A program made the translations under genes and the position numbers. Positions 47,340-58,791 of a stretch of 64,000 nt of DNA are shown here, piece after piece. The stretch covers positions 51,239,136-51,303,135 of the forward strand of contig NC_081414.1 in NCBI RefSeq assembly GCF_030272615.1, written 5' to 3'. The notes under the pieces were generated by a model. The model was not told the DNA's origin. It saw only the letters and a list, made by a program, of their open reading frames with translations, and searched no databases. Position 1 is the first letter of the stretch. Every line of letters begins with the position of its first letter. Source of the DNA: Cryptomeria japonica. Lineage: Eukaryota > Streptophyta > Pinopsida > Cupressales > Cupressaceae.

Positions 47340-48072
47340 TTTTGGCGAACCCGACTCATTACACCTTTAATTCTAATTTGTGCTCTCAAATATAATTGTT
47401 TATGCAATTTAAAATTCAAGTTTTCATTTACAATTTTGATTTTCTTGCAAATTTTGAAAATTTAGAGGTTAATTTCACTAAAACCATAATTTTAAAATTC
47501 AAAATTGAGCTTGTGAATTGTTTAATTTGGGTTAATTGTTTCAGATCTGAGTACTTCTTCAATTTCAAAATTCAAATTTTCATCTACAATTCAAATTTCA
47601 TAATTAAATTTTAAAATTAAGTGGTTAATTTTTTAAAAATCCTAATTTAAAAAAATAAAAAATTAAGCTTGTGGGTTGTTTAAATTTTGAATTTCACACA
47701 TAAAATTTGATTGTTAATTTCAATTCAAATTCATAATTATAATTTTGGATCAAATTTTAATTTTAAAATTAAGTGATTAATTAAAAAGACCCTAATTTTT
47801 AATTTTTAATTTTAATTTAATCTTGTGCATTTCCCAACTTTTCAATTACCAAATTTCAATCCTAGATCTAATTTTAAATTTTAAAATTAAGAGGTTCTTT
47901 TTACAATGCCCTAATTTTAAATTTAATTTTCTTGTGGACAACTTTAAATTTAAATTTTAAAATTAAGAGGCTATTTAACAAAGCCCTAATTTTAAATTTA
48001 AGTTTTTATTGGGTAAAGTCAAATCTTCTAGTGGGTAATTTAAAATTTGAATTTAAGAGGTTATTTTGAAAG
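47340..48072 (+). other. Element E leader, degenerate AT-rich repeats
   Basis: A run of imperfect units built on aaattttaaaattaag, then ggttaatttt, then ccctaattttaaattt, spaced roughly 70-100 bp. The first bases, ttttggcgaacccgac, are the likely primer site. Similar units continue at 48777-49030 and, reversed, at 1-525. Confidence 0.6.
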
Positions 48073-48084
48073 CCCTAATTATAA

Positions 48085-48764
48085 TATATATATTTTTTTT
48101 GGTTTTTGCTCGGTGACATGGATTTTTAGCCTGGTCCAATCACCAAGTGAGACCACAAACAGGGAGCCTCATACCTGAATTCATATCTGAGGTATAAACA
48201 CCTCTATGCATTAGTCCTATCATCTTGTCTTGCTCCACTCTCACCTTATCTCTCCAATCATCTCTCCTTATCGCTCCAATATCACCTTATCTCTCGATTC
48301 TTTCATAGTCTCCTTACCTCTCCGAAGTATCCATATATCCATCTGCGGCCACTTTATCTCTCTGAAGTCCTCCCTTATCTCTCTTAATCTCCTTATCACT
48401 CCATTTGATCTGCATCGCACAACACCCATCAACTGGCCTGCACCGCCATGTATCTCTCAAGGCAACAGGGCCCACAGTCACGTCCGGAAACTACCACAAC
48501 CTCCAGCAATATTGGTATGAACACCACTACCAACAAATTCCTCGAGCCTTCCACTATTAATGGTACAATGCACACCCACCTATAGCATAGTCTAATTAGC
48601 GTTGCAGGGATATGAACTTCCCCATCAGTGGTCTGCCACACCACCAAGTCAAACTTGTAGGAACAACAAACTCCTTTCATAAAGGAGTCAGTCTAAATAT
48701 TCAAACACATGACCTTTGTATAAATATGGAGTTTGAACTGACATTGCACCACGAGGTCATCCCC
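48085..48764 (-). mobile_element. SINE-like insert with 12-bp target duplications
   Basis: Flanked by perfect ccctaattataa at 48073-48084 and 48765-48776. On the minus strand it begins gatgacctcgtggtgcaatg, like a tRNA-type box A, followed about 40 bases later by gtgtttgaatatt, box B-like. It ends in ccaaaaaaaatatatata, an A-rich tail next to the duplication. Length 680 bp is long for a SINE; the middle has a CT-rich repeat (48235-48420 on plus). Confidence 0.65.
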
Positions 48765-48776
48765 CCCTAATTATAA

Positions 48777-49276
48777 ATTTAAATTTCCTAGAGGGTTCAT
48801 AATTTATCAAAAAAATAAAATTGAATAATCATTTTTCCTAAAATTTTGCATTATTCAATTATTTTTGCAAATTCCAATTTTCAAATCTCAACTTTCAAAT
48901 TCTCATTTTCAAATTTCATTTCACATTTTTCAAAATATAAATCTTTAAAAAAAAATCAAATTTGAACCTCGTCAATTTACATAAATTAAGTGGTTTTATT
49001 TATAAAATCCTAATTTATTTCAATTAATTTGCTTGGATTTAACATTTCAATATTCATTATGGCAATTAATGAATTTGATCTATTTATTATTTCATGTATG
49101 ATTACATTTATTTTTACGTACATTTATTATAATCATATGTCAGATAATGGCTTCTTTCACTTCATGTTACTTCTTTTCATTCATAGCACTTGGACATATT
49201 GCATTCTCTGGATTTCCAAGTTGATTCCTTTTCATAAATTAGATCTCAAAGCTTTCATTATAATACAAGTTGTTTT
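48777..49276 (+). other. Element E leader, continued
   Basis: Resumes the AT-rich repeats up to about 49030, then a non-coding stretch to the start of the gag-like ORF. Nothing else is visible. Confidence 0.5.
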
Positions 49277-50500
49277 ATGGTGATGTTTCTAGCAAAATGC
49301 ATTTCATATATAGATCACCTCAAAGCTTTTGTAGATCCCAAACCTAGAGACGATAATGGAAAACATAACACTTGTACCTCTCCTAGGGTATCGAATGTGA
49401 ATGGAGAAAGAGATAATACTCCTATGAATTATCTCTCTAATAGAGAGCAAGCATTGAAGAGCAACATGGCCCCATCTTCTTCTTATACACATACCCTTGT
49501 GCAAGGGGGGCAAGGTCAAAATATTGGTGTTTCTTTCTCTCTAAATCCTCCTTACTCTCCTAGAGCCTATCTTGAACATCAAAACATTTGTAGAGAAGAT
49601 GATGTCATGAATTCTATTCATAATCTCTCTCCCCATATAATATTAAGAAAAGATGAGGCCTTAGATGATAAGGATCTTCTTTCCCAATCTACCAAAGAGG
49701 ATGTGCATGATGAAAGAAAGGAAAATCCTCCTCTGCAAGATATTCCTTCTTCATGTACTAATCCCTTGATTCCTTCCAAACATCCTTACACTAAAAGCTT
49801 CAAATAAATTTATTATAATGATCCCCCACCTTCTCAATTAAACGATTCTTATAGGAGTGGCTTTAACATAATATCAAAACAAGGTTTTAGAGGACAAGGA
49901 CTTGGAAATTTTGAACAAGGAATTCAAGTCCATATAAACCCTCCTACACAAATTAGTATAGAAGTCCTAGGACATGATAATAAATCTCCTATGGATTACC
50001 TCATTAGGATTCAAGATTTCAAAGATCATCTTGCAAGACAACAAATCATTCATTCTCATAAAAGTGCTTCTTCTTCAAAAGCTCCTTTTTGTTCAATTCA
50101 TCAAACTCGTGATCGCCATGTCGATGATTGTCTTGATTTTCAAAGCTCAATAAAAGAACTTATTGATAGTGGCAAAGTTAAAATCATTGATGACAATCCT
50201 TCTTCTTCTACTAATAACAATTGTCCTCAATCTCAAAAGAATAATCGTACAACTATTGATGATCAAGAAAGATTGGCTACTAGAATCCTTTGGAAATTGA
50301 AGTATGACAAGAATGTTATTTTTTCTTTTGTGAAGTTTATCACTAAGCATAAAGAAGGAACTGGATATTGTCTTTCTCATCATGGCGGTTCTCATTCTCT
50401 TGGAAAGTGTAAAGCATTTAAGGAATTTGTTTACGATCATGCTCATATATGTCTTTCAACAGATCATGCTCTCTTTCTAGGTGAAAAGGTAGTGCCTTAG
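49277..50500 (+). pseudogene. Gag-like ORF with G-patch-like motif and two CHHC motifs, element E
   Basis: One frame of 408 codons from ATG 49277 broken only by TAA 49805. The N-terminal 175 residues are polar and unstructured. After the stop comes a G-patch-like motif (GFNIISKQGFRGQGLG, 49859-49906), known from retroviral and Gypsy protease regions and other RNA-binding proteins. Then a CX2HX5HX3C motif (CSIHQTRDRHVDDC, near 50090) is followed by LDFQSSIKELIDSGKV, typical of Tat-type Gypsy gag. A second CX2HX4HX4C motif (CLSHHGGSHSLGKC) lies near 50370. No protease, RT or integrase follows, so the element depends on others. Confidence 0.7.
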
Positions 50501-51047
50501 CACTTCTTTCCCTCTCAAGTTGCTCCTCACCCTATGACACAAGTAGTTAACTTAATTAGGGGATCTTTGTCATTAGAGGTGCTTATTTTTCAATTTCAAA
50601 TATCTTGGGGTAGCAACATGCTTCTCTCTTATCTCTTATATTTAAGTTTCACCATTTCCTTTATGGATTGTATTGTTTTATCACTTCATGTCCTTTCTTG
50701 CATAGAATTATCCTTCATGTGAGTACATGTGTGTCCCTTTTTAGGACTTATTCTTTGTTTGAAATGACATGTCTCTTATGAATAATCTCTCCTAAGGAAA
50801 TGCATGATTCTTCCCCCTTATCTATCCTTGTCTTCTTTCTTGGGGGCCAAGGATGGCATTTTCCCTTTTTCTCCTATCTAAAATATCACTATTCCCTTTA
50901 GGGGTTGTATTTTTCATGTGTTGATATCCTTTCTTGCAATGGTATGTCCCTAATGATTAATCTCTCCTTAGGGGTATTTGTGATCTTCTTTCCTTTCTTT
51001 ATCTCTCTCTCTCTTTGAAGATTACCACTTCTTTAGAGTTGCATTTT
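50501..51047 (+). other. Element E non-coding stretch left of C
   Basis: Imperfect repeats of about 150-170 bp around tcctttcttgca and ttatgaataatctctcc. They continue after C at 58792, so C lies inside this array. No ORF. Confidence 0.5.
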
Positions 51048-52003
51048 TGTTGGCAATTGACACTCATCTGGTGGCTTCTGATGGTTGATTATTGGTTTAG
51101 GGTTGTCATTGATGGAAACTCTTAATGAGATTCCTATCTGGTAATCATGATTCTTAATTTTCAAGAGGTCAACCAGTAGCTAGTTAACCAGTATTTTAGG
51201 TTGATCAGAGCAATCTGGGTCTGGAAGCTTTCCGATTATTGCGGTGTAATGAATCATGTTTGGGTTGTTTGATCCGACATAAAAACATCATTTTATCAAT
51301 GTTTTAGTGATCCGCATTTATCTTTGGTGATCTGGTCAAGTCGACATATGTTTACAAGTGACATTAGCAAGTCGACTTGATAAAATATCTATTTTGTAAT
51401 TGTCGATATATAAGTCCAGTGTGGGAGATCTTTTTGGTGAATGATATGATTGTATGCAAATGAGTGGTGATTGAGAGTCCATTTTGGTGTAGTTTCACAT
51501 GCGCATTCTTGATCCGGTAGCTGACTGAGACAGTGAATAGGGTAGAACAGAGCATAACAGCAGAAGTAATTCAGTCAATGTATTTGGCAATTAACTGGAA
51601 CTCATCCAATCATTGTAGATACTATTTTGGATTTCATTTACTATAGTACATCACTATAATTGATTTCTAAGCCAGTGAGCCTTCTAGGGTTGTAGCCCTT
51701 ATTATATTTGAGCAGTGAGATCTAGGCAGTGTGCCTAAATGCCTATGCATTTCCATTCTAGAATATTGTTTTGCTACTGGTCATAGTGGAATAATATTAT
51801 GAGTTCAAATCCCATCGTGGTTTTTCCCATTTGGGTTTCCACGTAAAAATCTAGTGCTATGATTTTGTGTTTGATTGCTTTATGTTCTTGCATTTCAATT
51901 TCATGTTTATGCTTTTGGTGGTTTAAAGTTAAGTTTGAAAATCTGTTAACCGATAGATCACTGATTCACCCCCCCCCCCTCTCAATGATCCCTGATTCCA
52001 ACA
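51048..52003 (+). repeat. Element C 5' LTR
   Basis: 956 bp, starting tgttggcaattg and ending ttccaaca. U5 motif at 51818-51843, run of C at 51969-51979. Matches 57834-58791. Confidence 0.9.
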
Positions 52004-52005
52004 AT

Positions 52006-52017
52006 TGGTGTCAGAGA
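52006..52017 (+). promoter_or_regulatory. Primer-binding site of element C
   Basis: tggtgtcagaga, two changes from tggtatcagagc. Confidence 0.75.
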
Positions 52018-52071
52018 CTAATTCCTCTAAGGAAGCTTAACTGCTTGAGGAAGATCCAGGAGATTGAATCA

Positions 52072-53943
52072 ATGGATTCCAGTTTTCAGAGACAACTTAG
52101 TGTGGCACTTGAGGATCTGGATGCTACTAGGAATGAGATCAGTTCCTTGAAAATAAACCTAAATGTTGTTGATGAATTCATTAATGACTTGAAGGATCAA
52201 GTGAACACTTCAATAGACAAGAGGAAGGAATTGATGGACAAGCTGAAGGAGAAAGAAAATCAGATCATAGAAAATTAGGGTAAGGTTGATGAAGTTGATA
52301 AGATTGAGAGAGAGAATGCTCCATTGAAGAATGAGATGCAATCCATTATGATGAGACTGACTAAGGAGACTAAAGACCGGAAGAGAAATGAAGAGAATAT
52401 AGCACAATCATTGAAGGAAAGAGCTGATGAATACTTTGGGATTACCTATGAGAATGATCAGTTGAAGCTTGAGTTGACACAGTCAATGAATAATGGTCAA
52501 GAACTTGAAAGATAGATTACCGCCGTAAGAGATTAATTTTCTATTGCTAATGATTACAAAGACAAATTCAAAGGTAGCTCAGCAAGCCTTGATGAGATGC
52601 TGGAAAGTCAGAGACATGGAAAGGACATGCAAGGACTTGGATTTGAGAAAGGTGAATCCTCTGGATCTGGACAAAGAAATGTAAAACCTTATCAGAAGAA
52701 GGGAAAGAATCCTTTGGTAAGACAGCCTAATGCCCATAAATTCAATGGTAGATGATTTACTTGCAATAAATTCAATCATATGGCGAATCAATGCAGAAGC
52801 AGTAATGAATAGATTCCAAAACAAGAGGTGCTATGCTTGTGGGATGTTTGGACAAATCTCTAACTAGTGCAGGATGAGACCAAATCATATGAACTTCAGA
52901 CCTATGTAGAGGAATGTTATTTGTCGTGCATGCAATAAAACTGGTAACATTGCAAAGTACTGCAGAAGCAAGAACAATGCTCCGGTAGACAAGAACAAAT
53001 CAGATGAGAAGGGAAAGGCAAAGTAGTGCAGTCACCAGTTAGGAGGGACCTCAAAGAGATCAATTTGGACCGAGGAGAAAGAGTAAACACAATGAAAACA
53101 AGAGGATATGATGGAGGCAATGCAAAACTGGATGAATTAGATCATGAAAATTGATTACAGATAACTGGTAACATTCGGATTACAAGATTCGGCTCACTCA
53201 CCCACCACATAAATGCTCAATTACAGAATCAATCAACTCTGGACCTCTAATTATTAAGATCTATATTCTATGTTCTATATAACTTCTCTAACTTCCTAGA
53301 ATAAAAGTTAATTCTAATGCTCAATTACAATGATTTATATGGTCTAGAGGGATCTGGTCGGCCCAAGAGGGAATCAAATGTTGAAGAACAATATCAAACA
53401 AGTAAAACCAACAAGTTGCACTATGCCAAAGAGATTCCTCTAGAAAATCCAAAGGATGAAGTGTGGATCATAGGGAAGGTCTCCCATATGCCAAGGAACA
53501 TTAGGATCAACAAACTGAGGCTCTACAAGCTACGGAAAGGGTCTGCAAGATTCGCCAATTCAAATAGGTCCAAGCGATTCCAGGGCCAGAAAACTATCTC
53601 AGAATCTGGAATCGATAACTTGTCGAAAAATGATCCAAATGCTCCACGGTTTAGGAATAAGGAAGTTGATCATGTCCATAAGAAAAATCCAACTATGCAA
53701 GATTCGGTGAGCCAATGCAAGAAAATGCAAAAAAAAAATGTTGAAACTCCAAAACAGAAACAAAATGAAAAAAAAATGTTTTTGGTTGATGCAATATTGC
53801 CAAGAATCAGGGATGCTCCTGCATCACAAAGGTAGAGAGATTAGAGACAAACATGAGAAGATGTGGGTTATAAAAGATGAATCTAAAGCAGACAATGGAT
53901 TTGCACCCGAATCCGGTGTAGGATCTTCATCCGGCAACTAAGG
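52072..53943 (+). pseudogene. Element C gag, coiled coil plus zinc knuckles, split by an insert
   Basis: Homologous to A's gag (3198-4310): coiled coil from ATG 52072 (MDSSFQRQLSVALEDLDATR), the shared segment LKNEMQSIMMRLTKETKDRK, then RQPNAHKFNG and knuckles. The first knuckle lacks its first Cys. The next reads CYACGMFGQISN with a TAG and the His changed to Gln. The last is CRACNKTGNIAKYC (His to Asn). Stops at 52276, 52513 and others; a shift near 52815. At 53023 the gag is cut by the 803-bp insert and resumes near 53832 with EIRDKHEKMWVIKDESK, matching the tail of A's gag, ending GSSSGN at TAA about 53940. Confidence 0.75.
53024..53826 (+). mobile_element. Solo-LTR-like insert in C gag
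   Basis: 803 bp flanked by caaag (53019-53023 and 53827-53831), with near-inverted ends tagtgcag and ctgcatca. Its first 570 bp recur at 63061-63597. A 172-codon open frame at 53317-53835 crosses the insert boundary and has no family likeness; I regard it as chance. A solo LTR or small non-autonomous LTR element fits best. Confidence 0.65.
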
Positions 53944-54354
53944 CTTTATGCCTTAGGGGGAACTTTTCATGCAGATTATAAGAACTCCCTCTTTGGTGAT
54001 CTGAAATCGATTCTGAAAGGTTGTAGAAGGCTTAAATCATATGTGTAGATGTTGTCTGAAAGCTTCAGAGATGATTTGATGCTCCGATAAGCGATTCTAT
54101 GCAAATCAAGGCAACAGGTTGCAACATTTATTGCAATGAAGAATTAGGTTTTTGAAGGTTAAAAGTGCATATCAAAGTTTCATTTGTCACAATGCGATCA
54201 AGAGAATAGAGAAGAGAAGAAGAGAAAAGTGATTTGGTGATCTCAACAGTGAATTCAATGACCCTAAAGAGAATTCCAGCACTCGGTTGTGAATTGAGGT
54301 ATTTATCTGTTTCAGACTATCAGTTTCTGCAAACCCTAAGTTCAAAATCGCTTT
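53944..54354 (+). other. Spacer between gag and ORF2 of element C
   Basis: About 410 bp without coding likeness, in the position of the A spacer at 4311-4613. It begins gccttagggggaact. Nothing else seen. Confidence 0.4.
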
Positions 54355-57300
54355 AGCTTCTGAAATTCTACCCCATTGCTTGTTGAGATTAAGCATAGAG
54401 CCATACCTATTTTCAAGAAACATCCTTTCAAATCTGTCGAGGATGATCCAGAAGGTGCATTTTCTTTGGTACTCTACAACATCCTTCACAATGAGGATAT
54501 TAGGGCATACATCCATTGTGATCTTGAGGAGCTTGGAAATGCTGACATGTTGAACCTGTATAACAAGCATTTGGTGGACAGTTTGGGAAACCTCAAACTA
54601 GAATATAAGGTTCTTTAGGACAAGGGTTTTTCATAGTTTGTCCATTTTCTATTGTTCGACAAAGAAGAGTGGATCCATTATATTCTCAGTAGAGTCCATG
54701 ATGAGTTCATATGGCTTGATAGGCCTCACAAGATCATTAAACATGCAATTCAAGTTGTGACATGCCTCAGTGAAACCGGTGAAGTACCTGGCTTAAGAAA
54801 AGTATCTAATAACACAATGATAGAAATTACTGGTTCCAAGTTCAATAGTAGAGCAATGACTATAAGTAACATTCTAGAGCATGATGTGAAGTTTGCATCA
54901 ATGGTGGTCGAATACAAAGTTTACCAGTCAAGCAGACATAATTTTGTCTCTGGAACTGCCATATATACAACATATCAAATGTTGAAGAATCACATGAGAT
55001 ATGATCTATGTATAGTTTTTCTGAATGAGTTAATGAGTAATTTGAAGAAAATTAAGCAAGACAAGAAGAACACTTTAAAATATGGAACTCTTCTTATTTG
55101 CTTGGCCTTATATTTCTTGAATGAGATACCCCGTGTGAATGGAAATGTCCAATGGGCCTATGATATACCAGTGGCAATGCAAATCAAAGAGGGATTGTGG
55201 GGAATAGGAGATGCTACAATGAGAATATCTGCTCTCTGAGGTTATTTCAAATCTTTCCAAGTCGTAATGAATAACAGAGAAATAATCCCTAAGGATATTG
55301 TGGAGAAGTATGAGCAAACTATTTGCTTCATGGTTGATAAAGATCAATGTCAAATGGAAGTCGTGGAGCCTAGGATAGATTGGATCATGCCCATGGGGTA
55401 TGAAGTTGACTCTATCACACTTGAGACATATTCTCAACACCTATTGAGCCAACCAGTGGATCCAAAAGAAGAGAGATTTGAAATATTCAAAGAGAAAAAC
55501 CTTGAATCGCACAAATAGTTCACTGCACCTGCTAGGAAGAGGAAAGTTACAAAGATGGCTGAGAAAGTGGCAGTGCAAATAGGTTTCACCCAGAGGAGGT
55601 GAAGAAGGCAAGAGAAAAACATGCATAGATGGAGGCCAAAGAGGAAACCAAAAATCCTAAGGCCAACCCAGTTCCCTCCGAGGTTAAACATAAAGAGACC
55701 AAGTATGCCCCTGCTCCGGTGGCACCATCTTCAGGATCAATCCCATCCAAAAAGGGAGTGCTGAAGAAAAAGGAGAAGTCCAAGAGGACTTATGTTGTTG
55801 TGTCTTTGATGGCCTCTAAGAAAAAATCTGATGAGGAAGTAGGCAAGGCTAAGAGTAAAGGTGAATTTGTAAGAGTGGTGAGGAAGTCGTAGTCCGGTGG
55901 AGCCCAACAAAGCAAGAAAGAAAATTTTGAAGCTGCCCCTACCGGAAGACCCAAGAGAGGAAGATAGACTAGAACTTAACTTGATAAAGATCTTGACTCT
56001 AGTGATTTGCAACATAAATATTCAATTGTTCCTCCATTGTCAACAAACCAATTAATAGATGAAATAATTGTTGATGGAAATTTGAAGAATCTTGAAGCCT
56101 ATTATAAACATTTAGATGAGGTAAGTCAAAGAAAGGTTGAAGAATTTGTTGTCTTATATTTACATAATTTTAGTAAAATATTGATTGAGATGGAGAAGAG
56201 AATTCCTAAGGACCTATACAACATTATTGATGCAAGGAGACTGACTGCCAGCAGAACAGATTAGGAGATGAAAGAAAGAGAGTTGATAAATGTTTGCATC
56301 TGTATCACCCGAGATAAAGTCAAAAGACTCATTGAGGAAGCTAATAAGAAAGAATTCTAAAGCAAAAGCAGGCTAAACAGGTTAATGATAGGCAAGGTGG
56401 AAGAGGTAAGAAAGGAGACAAAAGATATATGGAGAAAAATTATTGTGAATGATCCTTTGTATAAATATGCATTCAAGTCTTCTCAACCGGAAGAAAAAGA
56501 AGGTGTTTCCAGTGATCAGAAGGATGAAACTCAGACTGAGGAACATCTGAAAGATCAAGGCAACACAACTCTTGGTGCTAAGACTGGCGATAATCCTTTG
56601 GTGATATATATTTCAGTAGCTCCTAAGATACAAAAGGATGATACTGCACCTAGTGGTAACACGAGTGCACCAGATAAAGAGGATGGAACAGAGGAAAAGG
56701 TTGTTGAGGTAGACAAGGGAAAAGGAGTTGTAGATCTGTCAATTGACACTCCTGTAGTCACAAGGAACCCACCTCAAATCTCCATTAATCTAGATGGTCA
56801 TGTAAATCTTGGACAAATTTCTCATGCCGAGAAGTTCATGCTTACAGTAGCTATTCAAGCACAGGCTAGTCAAGAACTGGTAAAATCTGAATCTGAAGAT
56901 AAGAAGCTCATTTTGATGTCGGTCATTTTTTTGTAGAAGGTGGCTCTAAATGTACAATTAGATTCTAATGATATTCCCTCTGATAAATTTTTACAATTGA
57001 TTAACAATGTAAATTCTAGTTTTGATTCTTTAGAGAAGAATGCTACTAAACGAGTTTTGGATAGATTTAAGGATGTAAGAATGCATACATTTTGTAATAT
57101 GATTGAAGATGATAGGGTGAGATTGAATAAAGGTTTGTAGGTTATTTCAGATACACTGACAGAAGGTGATAAATTTTATGTCTTGTCTAATTTTTCCCAA
57201 ATTTACTGTAGATATAGACAAGCAAATAAGTGTTTGCCAGGGAAAACTTGCTAGTATTTCAGAGTCCTTTAATTCCAAAGTAGATCATACCAGCAGTGTC

Positions 57301-57603
57301 GAAGGATATATTTTGGCTCTAAATGATCAGATCTCAAGCCTCAATGCAAACAAGGATAGAATTTTGAGGAGAATTGGTAAACTTTGAAACTTGATTGCCC
57401 AGCAGTTGGACACGATGTTAAGCTATAAGGTAGACTGTATGAAGGCAATGGCTCAACCCGTTTCTTCTCATTTGAAGGAAGTAGAGATTCATGCAACTGT
57501 ATTTAGTACATTCATTACAGTTTTGGATAGCTTGAAGATTGTATGGGACACTCACCTAGGAAATTTAAAGACCATTTTTGTTGACATCTTCAAGTATTTG
57601 TAA
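54355..57603 (+). pseudogene. Element C ORF2: homologue of A's unknown ORF2
   Basis: Colinear with 4614-8100. Paired motifs (C, then A): AYIHCDLEELG with IYIHYHIEELG; LSRVHDEFIWLD with LSKVHGEFFWLD; NLKKIKQDKKNT with NLKKIKGDKKGT; YDIPVAMQI with FDIPVGKQL; MGYEVDS with MGYEIDD; IPKDLYNIIDARR with IPNDLYRRLEARR; VRKETKDIW with VSKETADAW. A basic Lys/Pro stretch (55630-55900) and an acidic low-complexity stretch (56480-56740) occupy the same places. Shifts lie near 55590 and 57170, with stops at 54361, 54616, 55237, 55516, 55890 and others. An ATG equivalent to A's is not preserved. Sequence is diverged, but order and spacing are kept. Function unknown. Confidence 0.7.
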
Positions 57604-57833
57604 AGTCTCTGGTAAGTATCTTTGTATATAAATTTTGGACTGCACCCCATCTTTGGCATATTTGTCAAAGGGGGAGAGAAAAGGTGAAAAATGTATAGTA
57701 CGGAAGAGTGTAATTACAAGTTTCAAAATTCTTTATCTAAGGGGGGGCCTTAGAAATTCTTTTGATCCGATGTGCAATTCTCAACACTTACCCATTTTTC
57801 ACAAGTGTTGCCATCAATGCCAAATGGGGAGAT
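57604..57833 (+). other. Element C 3' untranslated region and polypurine tract
   Basis: Contains tttgtcaaagggggagag near 57660, aaggggggg near 57740, and the final tract aaatggggagat (57822-57833) before the LTR. The three purine tracts resemble the repeated ones behind N's pol. Confidence 0.6.
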
Positions 57834-58791
57834 TGTTGGCAATTGAAACTCATCTGGTAGCTTCTGATGGTTGATTATTTATTTAGGGTTGTTATTGATG
57901 GAAACTCTTCATGATATTCCTATCCGGTAATCATGGATCTTGATTTCTGGAAGTGGATATCAACCGATAGCCAATTAACCAGCATTTCAGGTTGATCAAA
58001 GCAATTTTGGTTCGAAAGCTTTCCATTGATTGCAGTGTAATGAATCATATTTGGGTTGATTGAGCCGACATAGAAACATCATTTTATCATTTTTTTAGTG
58101 ATCCACATTTGCCTTTGGTAATCTATTCAAGTCGACATATGTATACATGTTACATTAGCAGGACAACTTGATAAAAGATCTATTTTGTGATTGTGGATAT
58201 ATAAGTCTAGTGTGGGAGATCCTTTTGTGAATGATATGATTGTATGTGAGTGAGTGGTGATTGAGAATCCATTTTGGCATAATTTCACATGCACATTCTT
58301 GATCTGATAGCTGACTGAGACAGTGAACAAGGCATAACAGAGCAGAACAGCAGAAGCAATTCAGTCGATGTATTTGGAACTTAACCAGAACTCATCCAAG
58401 CATTTTAGATGCTATTTTGGAGTTCATTTATTATACTACATTATTATAATTGATTTGTAAGGCAATGGGCATTCTGGGGTTGTAGCCCTTATTGTATTTG
58501 AGCAGTGAGCTCTAGGCAGTGTGCCTGAATGCCTGTGCATTTCCATTTTGTAATATTGTTTTTCTACTGGCCATAGTGGAATAATATTGTGGGTTCAAAT
58601 CCCACCATGTTTTTTCCCATTTGGGTTTCCACGTAAAAATCTGGTGATATAATTTTGTTGTTGATTGCTCTATGTTCTTGCATTTCAATTTCATGTTTAT
58701 GCTTCTGGTGGTTTAAAGTTAAGTTTGAAAATCTGTTAACTGGTAGCTCACTGATTCACCCCTCCCCTCTCAGTGATCCCTGATTCCAACA
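57834..58791 (+). repeat. Element C 3' LTR
   Basis: 958 bp, the partner of 51048-52003. Confidence 0.9.

Larger units (their letters stand above)
51048..58791 (+). mobile_element. Non-autonomous LTR retrotransposon C (gag + ORF2, no pol), nested in E
   Basis: LTRs at 51048-52003 and 57834-58791 with TGTTGG...CCAACA ends. Flanks share tttt (51044-51047 and 58792-58795); the exact duplication is ambiguous because of the T run. Primer-site remnant, gag, a solo-LTR-like insert, ORF2 and polypurine tract follow. Same gene plan and homologous proteins as element A, but LTRs of different length and sequence. No enzyme domains. Confidence 0.85.

Noticed and set aside
53317-53835. 172-codon ORF resembling a basic protein
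   Set aside because: It crosses the edge of the solo-LTR-like insert, and the second copy at 63 kb does not keep the frame.
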